This document shows positions 39,211 through 44,264 of a stretch of 64,000 nucleotides of DNA, one piece after another. The stretch is taken from positions 85,259,075 to 85,323,074 of the forward strand of contig NC_090750.1 of the NCBI RefSeq assembly GCF_036898095.1, given 5' to 3'. Numbering within the stretch: position 1 is the stretch's first letter; every line of letters starts with the position of its first letter. Both the position numbers and the translations under genes were made by a program. Under the pieces are notes generated by a model. That model saw nothing but the letters and a program-made list of their open reading frames with translations, had not been told where the DNA came from and did not search any database. This DNA is from Palaemon carinicauda. Its lineage: Eukaryota > Arthropoda > Malacostraca > Decapoda > Palaemonidae.

Positions 39211-42200
39211 CAGTATATATATATGAATAAATAATAGAGCAGAAGAGAAAAATTCTGGGATCTACTGGATGTAAAATATGACATACGAGGCTAAAGGGAG
39301 TAAAGATTTCTAGATATAGCATACTGTATGTCCAATGGATTTGAAGGGTTTTTTAAAAATTCTCATAAAATATACTACACATCCTTTAAAAACATACTGT
39401 ATTCAGACATCAAACTTCTCAAAATGTTTTAGATTAAGTAATAATAGCAAGTAATCAAAACCTCAGCATAAAAAGACCCAAATATTTTAATTAAGTATAA
39501 GCTCTCATTGATAATCTAATTGTGCACTATACCCTCAAGTAAGTACAGTACTTCATATGGGGCACAAATAAAAAATTTCATAGATTAGAATCAATGAGAG
39601 ATTTTTTACTAATAAAATCATATTGAAGAATACGGCATCCCTTTGTAAAGAATTTCTGAACCAAATAGTCTAACATACAACTATACTTTTCAGATAATAC
39701 TAAATTACAATTTTTACTATTATGATTAAATTACAGTATCATCACTAAACAGCTGAGGCTGACCAACCCTTATGTGCACTGTTGTCATAATTTACCACGT
39801 TAGGATATTTTGAAATATGTAATGTAAAATAAAAACAACTATTAAAAGCAAAACTTAATACAGTAAGTATTACTAATCTACATAATAAACCCATGAGCAC
39901 AGCATTGTTGCGCCTCTTACTTCAAGAATGTTGGATGTGTTGGGTGATTAAGCTTGAACTTCTTTGACGGACATTCTTCAGTGTCTACTACTTCAAACTT
40001 CTCTGGGAGCACAAACCCCGAGGTTGGCTCGTGTCTTATCAGATCGCCCTGACCAAGTTGGCTTTGTTCGCCCAGGTTGCACAATGCACAAAAACGTCCC
40101 GACCTGTAACAAAGAGGAAATAATAAATGGCAATCATTTATTGAAAATACCATAAACATCTCAAGTATAAAAGATTTGGAAACCTTTTATATTAGTCAAA
40201 CAGCTTCATATTAAAACTTACAATAAACAATTTAGTTCTACTAAACAGAATGGAAAGATTTTATATCAGACAAACAGCCTCACATTGAACTTACAAGTAA
40301 ATTTTTTATCTATTTAACTAGTACAGTCCTGTATATTCAAAACCTTGTACAGTAATACCACTCTTTACATCGATTCAACTTACATCAATTCTGCCTTTAC
40401 ATCACTCATCTTTAAATATTAAAATAATGGATAACAATATACAGCGAAAAAAAAAAAAATCAACAGCGACGAGTCTTAAGCAGCATGCAGCCTGTTCTGG
40501 CTAGAAGGCCTACTGCCTAATGATATTAGTTGTTTACAGGTGTTCTCTAGTGTTGTGTGTACGTGTGAAATTATCCTTTAGAATAAAGGCAATCTTTCTT
40601 GATTTGAGCCAACTTCCTCCCCTCGTATAGCTAGTGACCCCAAGCATCATATTATAACAATGCCAAATAAAAAAAGAAAAGAAAAACTGCATTGTTCAAA
40701 ATGTTATGTTACTGAAAAGGATCTGTTGTCTAAAACTTGTACCATCAATGTGAAGAGAGGCATAATTCAGAATAATATGGAATCCTTATTATCTCTTTGG
40801 ACAGAAAGACAAATGCATGATTAAATTTCTTTGAGCCAAATCCAGATCAATGAGAAGGCCAAGTCTCTGTCTAAACAAATAACTACATAAAAACCCCAAT
40901 GAAAAAGACACTTCATTTGCTGCAAGTCATGTGGTTTAATTGATCTAGGATGCATTCAATTCTCATGTTGATACTGTTTCTGCCAAAAAACATCATCAAT
41001 GGAAAACAAATTCATACAGAACTCATCATCAATGTCAATGAGACGGTCTTATTTTGGAAGCGAATACAGGATAGCTCATTTATTTCAAAGGATAAAAAAA
41101 AAATAAGGTATACAGGCAGTCAAAAATAGGAGCCGCTGTTAGTCTACCATTCCTCTTAATCTCCAAGCCCTCAAAAACATCGCAAAGACGACGCTCTGTC
41201 ATTTAACTAATACGAAGGCATAGCCCATCATGGTTGTTTCTGAAAAATGGTTCACTATTAAGCAATAATGCAAGAAAAAAAAAACTTCCTTCCAAGTTTA
41301 TGAGCCTAGGCTAAATGTGAGTGTCGTTTCCTTTCCATCAAATACTATACAGATCTCTAATCTAACCCATGAACCATGGCATCATGGCTGTCTTTAGGAG
41401 GTACCGTCTACCGCCTACCTATGTCAGACAGTTGATACTAAGTTAGAAGATGATATTATGAACATTCAGGAACTTTGCAAAGCCTATAATATTTCTTATA
41501 ATATTTATCGGGGAGTACTGTATCAAACATCAATGCTTCTTGGACCGAAGTGACGGCAAAGAATGGTATATAGAGGAAACTATGCCTCAATTAATTCATG
41601 ATTGCAAAGGTTTTGAGCCATTAAAGAATATATTGAAGAATATGACATCCCTTTGTAAGGAACTTGAAATGGAACTGGAGGAAAGAGATTTTGAACACTT
41701 GTTAAGGCCTACAAGCAACTACACACTAGCAAAGAATTAGTTTAGTTATAGGAACAACAAAAACTGGAAGAAAGTTTCCCCCATCCACAGCCAAGGAACA
41801 TCATGCTTAAAGCAATGCAATGTGCTCTTTACCATTTATCAAAGTGTCTGTTAAACTTTAAGTACAAGGATCCTATGGCCAAACCTTTTGCAAAAGTATC
41901 TAATGGTGTTGAAGATTTGTTTCCTCCCTATATGACTTTATCTGATGATAAGAGTAAGAACACTATCCAATAAAATAGAGATCAGCTCCTTATAAGAGTT
42001 AAAAAACGAAAGGCTAGTGACATCCCCTGATCTTGATACTTTATAACTACTCCCTCTGACATCTGGTTTAACCGTAAAGAACCTTCATAATACAGACTAC
42101 ATCACCACCACCAACCACATTGTCATCACCTTCCAATAACTAGTTCCTCAATTCAAACTCAGCTCTTGAATAAATATGTACTCTGGTCAGAAAAGGGCTG

Positions 42201-44030
42201 CATAAGAGACCGAATATCCTTACATAAATACTGTACAGTATAAGAATAGGACACTTTAGCAATAAAATAATACGTTTTTAATAAAAACACTATTTGAAAC
42301 ATGAAATATATATGTTCTCCAAGCCAAAAATGTAATAATCTGAATTTCAAAATTCCAAGCAGAGGTTGTGAGTCACGCCCCTTACATAAATGTTAACAAG
42401 GGTATGATACATGAATAGGCTTTCCAGCAATTAAGGACTCAAAACTGTTAAATTGAAGGAAATTGAAATAATACAATAAAGAAGAAAGTTAAAAAGGTAA
42501 GCAATGATATTAATTGCAAGTTGATAATAATTGTAAGGGTGTTTTCCCCAAAACTTTTACATATAGTTTCTTATGACTGTTATCGGGCCTTCAACCCTAG
42601 ACAGATTTAAGTTTCAAAGCAATATTTCAATTCTAAATAAAAAAAAAAAACTAAACAGGCTATTTACATAAATAACACTGTGGGAAATTTGTCTATCCAT
42701 AAGTTGCCTACTTACTTAAAATGACCTGGATCTAAGACCCAAAGGGAAAACAGCAAAATGATAAACACTTACCACTTTTCCTGATATGATGGAGTAATAA
42801 TCATGTCATCCTGAGCATAAGCTTCTTCATCAAGGGGCAATGGTGAATCATCTCCCCCAATGGCCCCTCTTTCCTCTAATGACATGCTGTGAACAAGACG
42901 ACGTCCACCCCTTCCTCGCCTAAAGACATGCAAGGTAAAAAGCAATACAAGTACATTATCAAAATGGTTGCAATCATTTCATTTTTCTTAAATGGTCATA
43001 TTAATGGCCTCACATAAAAAAAAATAGACATTTCTAATATACCACAGGATATTTCTAATACACCGTATGTAACAATTTATTTATGCTGCAGAAGAAAACA
43101 ATTATTCTTTTAATGAAATACTTTTAACAAACTCACATTCCGATTCTTTTGATTTTCATTCCTTTTCTAATCTGAAAACCACCTCTAGGTGTATAAAATG
43201 GCATTCCTTTCGGACGACCCCGAGCTTTGGGAATGGTTACGACTCCACCTCGGCCAGTGGGAACTTGGACAGGAACTAATGGAATGGTTGGCATCATGTC
43301 TGGGCCAAGCAAACCATTATTAATATTAGACATAACATCATGAGATGTGGATGACGAAGAAGTGCTGACAGAAGTAAATACTACAGATGAGTGCGTAGAT
43401 ACAGCCGACGACGATGAAGGCGGAGGAGGAGGCGGCGGAGGGGGAGGCGACGATGATGACGATGGTGAGTGCGAAGATCTTGGCTGTGATGAGGTGGCTT
43501 TGGTGATGGTGACAGAGGAAGTGGATGGCAAGGAAGCCAAGGTTGGTAAGAGCAGGGGTGAATCAACCTCCATCTTTTCCTCTACTCCACCTCCAAGGCT
43601 ATTAGATAATAAAGATTTGGGACCTGAAAAACAGCAAACATTAACAAATATAACAAACCATTACAGAATACCCAAACTTAAAATACTCAAGAGAAAGCCA
43701 AGTACAGTACGACTGAGGAGAAAAATTCAATTTCTCTTATCGTTATTGTGACCATCCTACAGTAATCAAAAGAAATGACAAAGAAATTAACATTTAAGCT
43801 AATATATTATTGCTTTCAGCACAATTATTAGAGCTCCATTCAAATCAAATAATGCTCTTCAATATATACAAATGAAAATTAGTACTATATCTAGGGCAAA
43901 GTACCTAGACAGCTAATGCCTTACCTACGGATGAGCCACATGAGGACAATTCACTCCCATTGGTTGTCCCTTTGTCATGCTTGTCGTCTGGGGAGCCATC
44001 CCTACAACTGCCCCCATGTGGTCTCTCCAT
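6997..44030 (-). CDS. KMT2C: KMT2C/KMT2D-type (MLL3/4, Drosophila Lpt) PHD-finger chromatin protein, N-terminal part, 13 coding exons
   Basis: Joining 44030-43925, 43623-43137, 42919-42773, 40103-39921, 32136-32015, 31495-31341, 30611-30494, 24614-24448, 19974-19861, 13552-13362, 9276-9140, 8094-7763 and 7194-6997 gives 2457 nt, 819 codons without a stop; every junction is GT-AG and every phase fits. Diagnostic segments are WSGRFCALCNLGEQSQLGQGDL (N-terminal extended PHD), GWQCPDCKMCQ, and CAMCGAFGQ...LIACAQCGQCYHPYC, all typical of KMT2C/D. In the family this protein is a scaffold of the COMPASS-like H3K4 monomethyltransferase complex acting at enhancers in the nucleus, and its N-terminal PHD fingers bind histone tails. 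The catalytic SET end is not in the window. I cannot tell whether this is one full-length KMT2C/D gene or a separate Lpt-like gene as in Drosophila. The 2C versus 2D choice in the symbol is arbitrary for an arthropod. Introns are up to about 10.6 kb and packed with mobile elements. Confidence 0.93.
7763..8094 (-). CDS. KMT2C: KMT2C/D-like exon 12, Arg/Gly-rich linker between PHD clusters
   Basis: The exon encodes an acidic/polar start (QEDSCDGPQGSSIHSEDSND), then a basic, glycine-rich region with GLARRGGFAPRLRGG, SPGKKAFSNSRKRGQ and RRGRGGGRGYRGYF, ending NYQNISQ before a GTGAAG donor. There is no folded-domain signature; the RGG/RGR repeats may bind nucleic acid or be arginine-methylated (inference). 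Vertebrate KMT2C has a much longer linker here that also ends in Gly/Arg-rich sequence with an SPGRPR-like motif, so the linker appears shortened rather than replaced. Acceptor TTTTAG; the exon ends on a codon boundary. Confidence 0.9.
8095..9139 (-). other. Intron 11 of the KMT2C/D-like gene
   Basis: AT-rich intron with a short (AATC)n run at 8263-8283 and a short (AT)n near 9120-9131. Nothing else is recognisable. The preceding introns 12 (7195-7762) and 10 (9277-13361) flank exons 12 and 11. Confidence 0.6.
9140..9276 (-). CDS. KMT2C: KMT2C/D-like exon 11, end of PHD4
   Basis: After a TTTACAG acceptor the exon encodes HVHSGCDPDADLGLIQSKYN, then ADRTYEYICTSCNRVAPSPN and QSPQV. V-H-x-x-C-D and Y-I-C-T-x-C complete the PHD started in exon 10 (K-x-V/W-H-x-x-C-D...EYICMYC in vertebrates). 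The phase is 1 at the end (GTAAGT donor), with the split serine codon completed in exon 12. The tail NRVAPSPNQSPQ starts the non-conserved linker. Confidence 0.93.
9500..12540 (-). mobile_element. Decayed DIRS-like retroelement (RNase H to recombinase region), intron 10
   Basis: Minus-strand fragments in the order expected for DIRS elements: RSRQWELKRHWSQDCHPLVS (11520-11460, end of RT/start of RNase H), SLKPHFIPGKYKHCGRQAKH (within 11085-11020, RNase H end) and LPIYCSPVPDLKAAF (near 10910-10865, just before the recombinase). The left end (9590-9640) has GGAAAAATACAAATGATCTGCAAATTTGTCAG, matching the terminal style of the other DIRS copies here. Frames are broken repeatedly and a LINE 3' end is inserted or adjacent at 11625-11935. 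It is not expected to be active. Confidence 0.72.
11625..11935 (+). repeat. 3' terminal fragment of an interspersed LINE-like repeat (copy b)
   Basis: The segment carries CACTGTCTTGGGTTAGAG, TTTCCTTTCCTCACT and CCAACTAGGGTTGTAGCTTAG and ends in an AAT-rich simple repeat. It matches copies a, c and d. The ending on a short tandem repeat and absence of the upstream coding part fit a 5'-truncated LINE insertion into the DIRS relic. Confidence 0.78.
12541..13361 (-). other. Rest of intron 10
   Basis: AT-rich intron sequence with a direct repeat TGCACCTTCCATAGAAT.CACCT at 12757-12797. No coding or transposon signature seen. Confidence 0.5.
13362..13552 (-). CDS. KMT2C: KMT2C/D-like exon 10, zinc module following PHD3 (PHD4 first part)
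   Basis: The exon encodes TCRACGDCGSRTPGNGMSSR, WHANFTVCDSCYQLRNKG and LACPICRKAYRAIAQKTMAQ, then CCKCKK. It closes PHD3 (TC pair) and supplies the C-x2-C, W-H-x-N/F-x3-C-x2-C, C-P-x-C and C-x-x-C-K pattern that links PHD3 and PHD4 in KMT2C (ECGTRSSSQWHHN in the human protein is the same position). Acceptor CTCAACAG, donor GTGAGT; two bases of the last lysine codon are carried over to exon 11. The predicted module binds zinc and packs against PHD3. Confidence 0.94.
14195..14312 (+). repeat. 5'-truncated 3' end of the RTE-like element
   Basis: A 118-bp segment (GTAGAGAGTAGAGGTCCCC ... ATTGGGGGAAGTGCCTTGGTATATGG) matches, inverted, the 3' UTR of the RTE-like element at 27209-27330. It ends in the same ATGT-type simple repeat (TGTATGTATG). 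Only the last 100 bases or so were copied, which is usual for target-primed reverse transcription. Confidence 0.85.
14435..14595 (+). repeat. Left inverted terminal repeat of the 14.4-17.4 kb DIRS-like element
   Basis: It contains GAAATTTACTTATATCAATG, TTAGCCCCAAAAAACT, TTCTTCCCTTCAAGGGGCTT and GTGGCTAGCCAGAACCTGCC, each recurring inverted at 17281-17440 in the same order. Confidence 0.8.
14818..15110 (-). repeat. 3' terminal fragment of an interspersed LINE-like repeat (copy c)
   Basis: From the left it reads TTATTATTATCATTACTTG, GCTACAACCCTAGTTGGAAA, CCAGTGAGGAAAGGAAACAA and CCTCAAGCAAGAGAACTCT. It is the inverted match of copies b and d, and is inserted in the decayed DIRS-like element. 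Confidence 0.8.
17281..17440 (-). repeat. Right inverted terminal repeat of the 14.4-17.4 kb DIRS-like element
   Basis: Inverted partner of 14435-14595: GATGCTGGCTAGTCACACCA, TCTTATTGGTAGGTGAG, AGCCCCCTGAAGGGAAGAAA and AACATCAATATAAGC. The copies differ by scattered substitutions and small gaps, which indicates age. Confidence 0.8.
17767..17915. repeat. Tandem duplication, two units of about 73-77 bp
   Basis: Unit 1 (17767-17838) and unit 2 (17839-17915) both read CCCCTTAACAA.CAAATAGAT...TTTGCAAAA...AGCATAATCT.TCA.TTAAATATTCCA.AGC. They differ by a few substitutions and an A-rich insertion. No function is evident. Confidence 0.85.
18033..18333. mobile_element. piggyBac-like MITE, copy 2, flanked by TTAA
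   Basis: This copy is also 301 bp and lies between TTAA at 18029-18032 and 18334-18337. It contains the perfect 18-bp palindrome GGACGTACCGGTACGTCC and near its right end AACCCC...GGGGTTAAGGG, a subterminal inverted repeat. It sits in intron 9 of the KMT2C/D-like gene. Differences from copy 1 are scattered substitutions, so both inserted as complete units. Confidence 0.87.
18334..19860 (-). other. Intron 9 sequence between MITE copy 2 and exon 9
   Basis: AT-rich intron with a 29-base poly(A) run at 19245-19273 on the plus strand. The run may be a retrotransposed tail, but no matching body is recognisable next to it. No other feature seen. Confidence 0.5.
19245..19273 (+). repeat. Poly(A) tract
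   Basis: 29 consecutive A residues in the intron; on the minus strand this is a T-run about 600 bases downstream of exon 9 in transcription order. Confidence 0.95.
19861..19974 (-). CDS. KMT2C: KMT2C/D-like exon 9, diverged PHD finger 3
   Basis: This 114-nt exon was found by looking for the PHD3 that must follow KMCQ. After a TTGTGCAG acceptor it reads MCRQPSDDLVCGVCDKAYHM followed by VCARPFGLSLLKTGWKCK and a GTAAAA donor, phase 0 at both ends. Joined to its neighbours it gives C-Q-M-C, C-G-V-C, H-M-V-C and C-K-T-C, a complete C4HC3 set, with the conserved D-K-x-Y-H and G-W-K-C-K. The loop before LVC is shorter than in vertebrate PHD3, where it reads like GEDSKMLVC, so the exon is diverged but all metal ligands persist. 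The donor is non-ideal beyond GTAAA. Confidence 0.87.
19975..21153 (-). other. Intron 8, portion between exon 9 and the foldback element
   Basis: AT-rich with an (AATC)n run at 20640-20657. Several short open frames show no recognisable protein. Confidence 0.5.
21154..21350. mobile_element. Foldback (long inverted-repeat) MITE-like element
   Basis: A 197-bp near-perfect palindrome. The left arm starts CTATAGTCTATTTCTTTTAG and runs through GATGCATATTTGCACCGAC and TTTTAGCTCGGAAAAGTTTC to GATCGCTGATTGGTT; the right arm is its inverse with only a few mismatches. The unpaired loop is roughly 15 bases (AGAATTATCTTGTCC). It is GC-richer than its surroundings. There is no open frame. It lies in intron 8 and its RNA would form a long hairpin on either strand. 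Confidence 0.88.
21351..24447 (-). other. Intron 8, left part
   Basis: About 3.1 kb of AT-rich sequence with short direct and inverted repeats (ACTAGTATG...CATACTAG near 22010-22050). No coding homology or transposon ends recognised. Confidence 0.5.
24448..24614 (-). CDS. KMT2C: KMT2C/D-like exon 8, PHD finger 2
   Basis: The exon encodes VDMACMICEHSSPESSLIF, CSNCGNHYHGMCLKPPLTA and VPAVRTGWQCPDCKMCQ. This is a full C4HC3 PHD finger: C-x2-C, C-x2-C, H-x2-C and C-x2-C with the conserved aromatic W before the last pair. The acceptor is TTACACAG and the donor GTAAGG; it ends on a codon boundary. KMCQ supplies the first Cys of the next finger, whose partner is the first Cys of exon 9. Matching spacing with vertebrate KMT2C PHD2 (YHGMCL...GWQCP) makes the assignment secure. 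Confidence 0.96.
24615..26017 (-). other. Intron 7, right of exon 8
   Basis: AT-rich DNA without recognisable coding sequence. The small frames at 25756-26034 on both strands overlap each other and the edge of a SINE and are not genes. Confidence 0.5.
26018..26282 (-). mobile_element. tRNA-derived SINE
   Basis: On the minus strand the right end reads GTGGTGGCTGATGTGGTAATG (26281-26261, box A-like) and, about 40 bases on, GGTTCAAGTCC (26230-26220, box B of the RNA polymerase III promoter). The body continues with CTCACCATCCCTGTGAGCTAAGG and CAGTAGCCATTGCCTGGCCC. An internal 36-bp unit (GGTGAGGTTGCAGCAACCAA...) is duplicated at 26143-26171 and 26179-26207. A fragment of the same family is at about 30245-30345. 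I recall similar SINEs in shrimp genomes, but this needs a search. Confidence 0.78.
26283..27198 (-). other. Intron 7 sequence between the SINE and the RTE-like element
   Basis: AT-rich sequence; no gene or repeat recognised apart from the GGGGGGAGG run near 26845. Confidence 0.5.
27209..30171 (-). mobile_element. RTE-like non-LTR retrotransposon, 5'-truncated, with 10-bp target-site duplication
   Basis: The element is bounded by the direct repeat ATTGTAAGTA at 27199-27208 and 30172-30181. Its 3' end is a (CATA)n/(TATG)n simple repeat (27209-27230), the kind of tail RTE elements use instead of poly(A). The 3' UTR has GGGGGAAGTGCC and a GGGGGG/CCCCCC hairpin at 27244-27260. The 5' end falls inside the endonuclease domain, so it is truncated by a few hundred bases. 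It is inserted in intron 7 in the same orientation as the host gene, beside a SINE fragment. Confidence 0.88.
27473..30171 (-). CDS. RTE-like endonuclease/reverse transcriptase polyprotein, N-terminally truncated
   Basis: About 900 codons without a stop. The open frame formally extends to 30211, but the first 13 residues come from flanking DNA outside the target duplication. In order: partial apurinic-type endonuclease with GDLNARVG (about residue 75) and SDHFLVEGKL; a basic, coiled middle region; reverse transcriptase with GFRRGRGCMNQI, AFMDLEKAYDRVD, LRQGCVMSPWLFNLYVDGV and FADDT (28246-28232); and a C-terminal region ending LRWFGHVERM and RSTRGRPRFGWMDG. This tail is typical of RTE-clade elements, which lack RNase H. 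It copies element RNA at nicked target DNA. The missing N-terminus (first endonuclease catalytic residues) makes this copy incapable of self-nicking. The intact frame suggests recent insertion. Confidence 0.88.
30245..30345 (+). repeat. SINE fragment related to 26018-26282
   Basis: Reads GAATGCTAAAGGCAAGGGAA, CAGTGTCAAGCTAGGGCCAG and CAATGGCTACTGATGA; the last two match the SINE body (AAGCTAGGACCAAGAAGGGCC.GGCAATGGCTACTGATGA at 26051-26090). It has lost the promoter-bearing end. Confidence 0.65.
30494..30611 (-). CDS. KMT2C: KMT2C/D-like exon 7, end of ePHD
   Basis: From a TTCTTAG acceptor the exon encodes VPGCPKYYHFPCAMYDGAP, then MDLKSVAMVCPSHADRSRDI, ending at a GTGAGT donor with one base of a split leucine codon. 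C-x4-YHFPCA and the closing C-P-x-H are the last zinc ligands of an extended PHD (C-x-x-x-Y/F-H-x-x-C...C-x-x-H). Only about 310 bp separate the exon from the RTE-like retrotransposon to its left, so that element sits inside intron 7 close to this acceptor-proximal region. Confidence 0.94.
31341..31495 (-). CDS. KMT2C: KMT2C/D-like exon 6, middle of ePHD
   Basis: The exon encodes GHCLVHYMCGLWSSNVELT, an acidic/hydrophobic segment (SDDIINKVDIAVVAGASQ) and RCASCKKFGATIPCK. This is the ePHD pattern H-x2-C-x2-W followed by V-x-K-A/D-V...G-x-x-x-R-C-x-x-C-K-x-x-G-A-T-I-x-C, as in many PHD-zinc-knuckle-PHD proteins and in KMT2C. The acceptor is TATAG and the donor GTATGT; the exon ends exactly on a codon boundary. 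The histidine and cysteines supply ligands of the first zinc cluster and the second C-x2-C pair of the extended module. Confidence 0.95.
31626..31899. mobile_element. piggyBac-like MITE, copy 3, internally shortened, flanked by TTAA
   Basis: The copy lies between TTAA at 31622-31625 and 31900-31903. It is 274 bp because about 18 bases after the palindrome and about 10 before the right end are missing relative to the other copies. The GGACGTACCGGTACGTCC palindrome is intact. It is in intron 5, between exons 6 and 5. Confidence 0.87.
32015..32136 (-). CDS. KMT2C: KMT2C/D-like exon 5, linker inside the ePHD (DEISLVG motif)
   Basis: The 122-nt exon lies between an ATACAG acceptor and a GTTAGT donor. 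It encodes DKGKSPRKQIGDLILPEPVD, then EISLVGHQEQPSVGYLFESG. The D-E-x-S-L-V-G segment followed by a hydrophobic LF corresponds to the D-E-L-S/T-L-V-G...LF stretch found between the first Cys pair and the G-x-C-W/L-A/V-H motif in vertebrate KMT2C/D. The first base completes a lysine codon from exon 4 and the last base starts the glycine codon of GHC in exon 6. The exon is too short to stand out as an open frame and was recovered by splice-phase matching. Confidence 0.92.
32137..33202 (-). other. Intron 4, first kilobase right of exon 5
   Basis: AT-rich, with a short (CT)n near 32327-32340. No recognisable gene; overlapping small frames at 32554-32787 are chance. Confidence 0.5.
33203..33283. 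repeat. (TA)n(TG)n microsatellite
   Basis: About 60 bases of alternating TA followed by about 18 bases of TG. Alternating purine-pyrimidine tracts such as this can form cruciform or Z-DNA. It lies in intron 4. Confidence 0.97.
33284..35690 (-). other. Intron 4 sequence, AT-rich, no clear gene
   Basis: Around 33870-34260 composition is less AT-biased (CCGAGGGGCGACTGGGAGG, then ATGAAGAAATTAAGCGAG), resembling the leader and start of a retroelement whose zinc knuckle may be at 35.8 kb. The open frame at 34018-34245 has no recognisable homologue. Most of the rest is featureless. Confidence 0.35.
35700..36025 (+). pseudogene. Retroelement gag remnant with CCHC zinc knuckle
   Basis: The plus strand at about 35771-35823 reads YNCFRCGKSEHHGAMCPENF, a C-x2-C-x4-H-x4-C zinc knuckle of the kind that binds RNA in retroviral-type gag proteins. 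It continues without a stop for about 70 codons to 36025 (KKLFNCQTGSDVIIP...). No protease, RT or LTR is recognised nearby. It is probably a remnant of a BEL/Pao- or Gypsy-like element; the family cannot be decided. Confidence 0.5.
36723..36808. repeat. (GGA)n microsatellite
   Basis: About 28 GGA units. It creates long poly-Glu, poly-Ser, poly-Pro and poly-Leu open frames on the two strands that are artefacts. Purine-only strand, able to form triplex or G-rich structures. Confidence 0.97.
36809..36900. repeat. (GA)n microsatellite
   Basis: About 46 GA units directly following the GGA run; together they make 178 bases of pure purine on the plus strand. It lies in intron 4. Confidence 0.97.
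36901..39113 (-). other. Intron 4 sequence between microsatellites
   Basis: AT-rich sequence with a few less biased segments (37200-38600). Small frames on the minus strand at 38059-38357 and 38587-38868 have no recognisable product. No splice-phase-compatible KMT2C/D exon is expected here, because exons 4 and 5 join in phase. Confidence 0.4.
39115..39224. repeat. (TA)n microsatellite with TATACAGTATA interruption
   Basis: About 90 bases of TA repeat, then TATACATACAGTATATATATA. It lies 0.7 kb left of exon 4. Confidence 0.97.
39225..39920 (-). other. Intron 4, last part beside exon 4
   Basis: AT-rich, no recognisable feature. Confidence 0.5.
39921..40103 (-). CDS. KMT2C: KMT2C/D-like exon 4, start of N-terminal extended PHD (ePHD)
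   Basis: After the TTACAG acceptor the exon encodes SGRFCALCNLGEQSQLGQG followed by DLIRHEPTSGF, the most recognisable motif of the KMT2C/D N-terminus. C-A-L-C gives the first zinc-binding pair of the extended PHD. It continues with VLPEKFEVVDTEECPSKKFK and a Lys/Pro linker, and ends at a GTAAGA donor after AA of a split lysine codon. The remaining zinc ligands come from exons 6 and 7. In the family this ePHD is part of the cluster that reads the histone H3/H4 tail or supports complex assembly; the exact specificity cannot be read from sequence. Confidence 0.95.
40630..42010 (+). pseudogene. Tigger/pogo-like (Tc1/mariner superfamily) transposase relic
   Basis: Fragments follow the order of a Tigger transposase in shifting frames: MPNKKRKEKLHCSKCYVTEK and GIIQNNMESLLSLWTERQ (40661-40820, N-terminal DNA-binding part), LEDDIMNIQELCKAYNISYN (41440-41500), and KEWYIEETMPQLIHDCKGFE (41553-41610, matching the PQxVHDFKGF-type C-terminal end), then ALYHLSKCLLNFKYKDPMAK. 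Stops and frameshifts interrupt it, and no DDE triad is visible. It lies in intron 3 of the host gene on the opposite strand. These elements move by cut-and-paste; this one is dead. Confidence 0.68.
42011..42772 (-). other. Intron 3 sequence between the Tigger relic and exon 3
   Basis: AT-rich; nothing recognisable. Confidence 0.5.
42773..42919 (-). CDS. KMT2C: KMT2C/D-like exon 3, acidic linker before the first PHD module
   Basis: The exon is bounded by a CTTTAG acceptor and a GTAAGT donor and is 147 nt long. It encodes RGRGGRRLVHSMSLEERGA followed by an acidic stretch (GGDDSPLPLDEEAYAQDDM) and IITPSYQEKW. The final Trp codon is split TG|G and is completed in exon 4, giving the conserved W-S-G-R-F-C entry into the extended PHD domain. 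The basic Arg/Gly start continues the AT-hook-like region of exon 2. No catalytic or metal-binding residue lies here; assignment rests on phase, splice signals and the perfect join to exon 4. Confidence 0.88.
43137..43623 (-). CDS. KMT2C: KMT2C/D-like exon 2, disordered Ser/Pro-rich N-terminus with AT-hook-like motif
   Basis: The exon runs from a TTTTTCAG acceptor to a GTGAGT donor and encodes about residues 36-197. It starts in frame with exon 1 (SVGPKSLLSNS). The middle is low-complexity: Ser/Thr-rich stretches surround a run of ten prolines (near 43429-43458), so it is probably disordered. Near the end, KARGRPKGMPFYTP carries a GRPKG core resembling an AT-hook, a minor-groove DNA-binding motif; vertebrate KMT2C also has an Arg-Gly-Arg-Pro motif near its N-terminus. 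The last codon is split and is completed by exon 3. The polyproline/serine run makes this the fastest-evolving part of the reading frame, and its exact length may be polymorphic. Confidence 0.85.
43925..44030 (-). CDS. KMT2C: KMT2C/D-like exon 1 (start codon exon)
   Basis: This exon holds the translation start: ATG at 44030-44028, followed by 35 codons (MERPHGGSCRDGSPDDKHDK...) rich in Asp, Ser and Gly, and it ends at a GTAAGG donor in phase 1. An in-frame TGA lies two codons upstream of the ATG, so no longer N-terminus is possible unless a splice acceptor falls between them. CTTTCAG about ten bases upstream, or TTGTTGTAG near 44074, could be acceptors for this exon, which suggests at least one non-coding 5' exon further to the right. 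The sequence itself is not conserved enough to be recognised alone; it is assigned by phase and by continuity with exon 2. Confidence 0.75.
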
Positions 44031-44090
44031 TCTTCAGTCTGAAAGGTTTAACTTTGTTTTACCAAATGGCATCACCTACAACAAGTTAAA
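44031..44090 (-). promoter_or_regulatory. Immediate 5' untranslated sequence and candidate 3' splice sites of the KMT2C/D-like gene
   Basis: Reading on the minus strand, TTAACTTGTTGTAG (acceptor-like, ending near 44074) and AAACCTTTCAG (ending at about 44041) precede the ATG at 44030. An in-frame TGA at 44036-44034 closes the frame. No TATA box or initiator is evident, so the promoter is probably upstream, beyond an intron in the 5' UTR. Confidence 0.45.
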
Positions 44091-44264
44091 CACTAAATCT
44101 AAATCAATTATAAGTTTACAATTTGCATTACAGTAAAGAGTACAATACTGTACAAACATACAGTAAATTTTTGTTCTTTAACAGCATCAAAACTTCATAC
44201 ACTGATAACATCCAGAATAAAAGAGCAGTTTGTCCAATATCATAATAGTCTTAGTTAGTCCCAT

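Noticed and set aside
43347..43751. 134-codon acidic plus-strand frame with poly-Gly/Asp
   Set aside because: Antisense of the Ser/Pro-rich exon 2 of the KMT2C/D-like gene.
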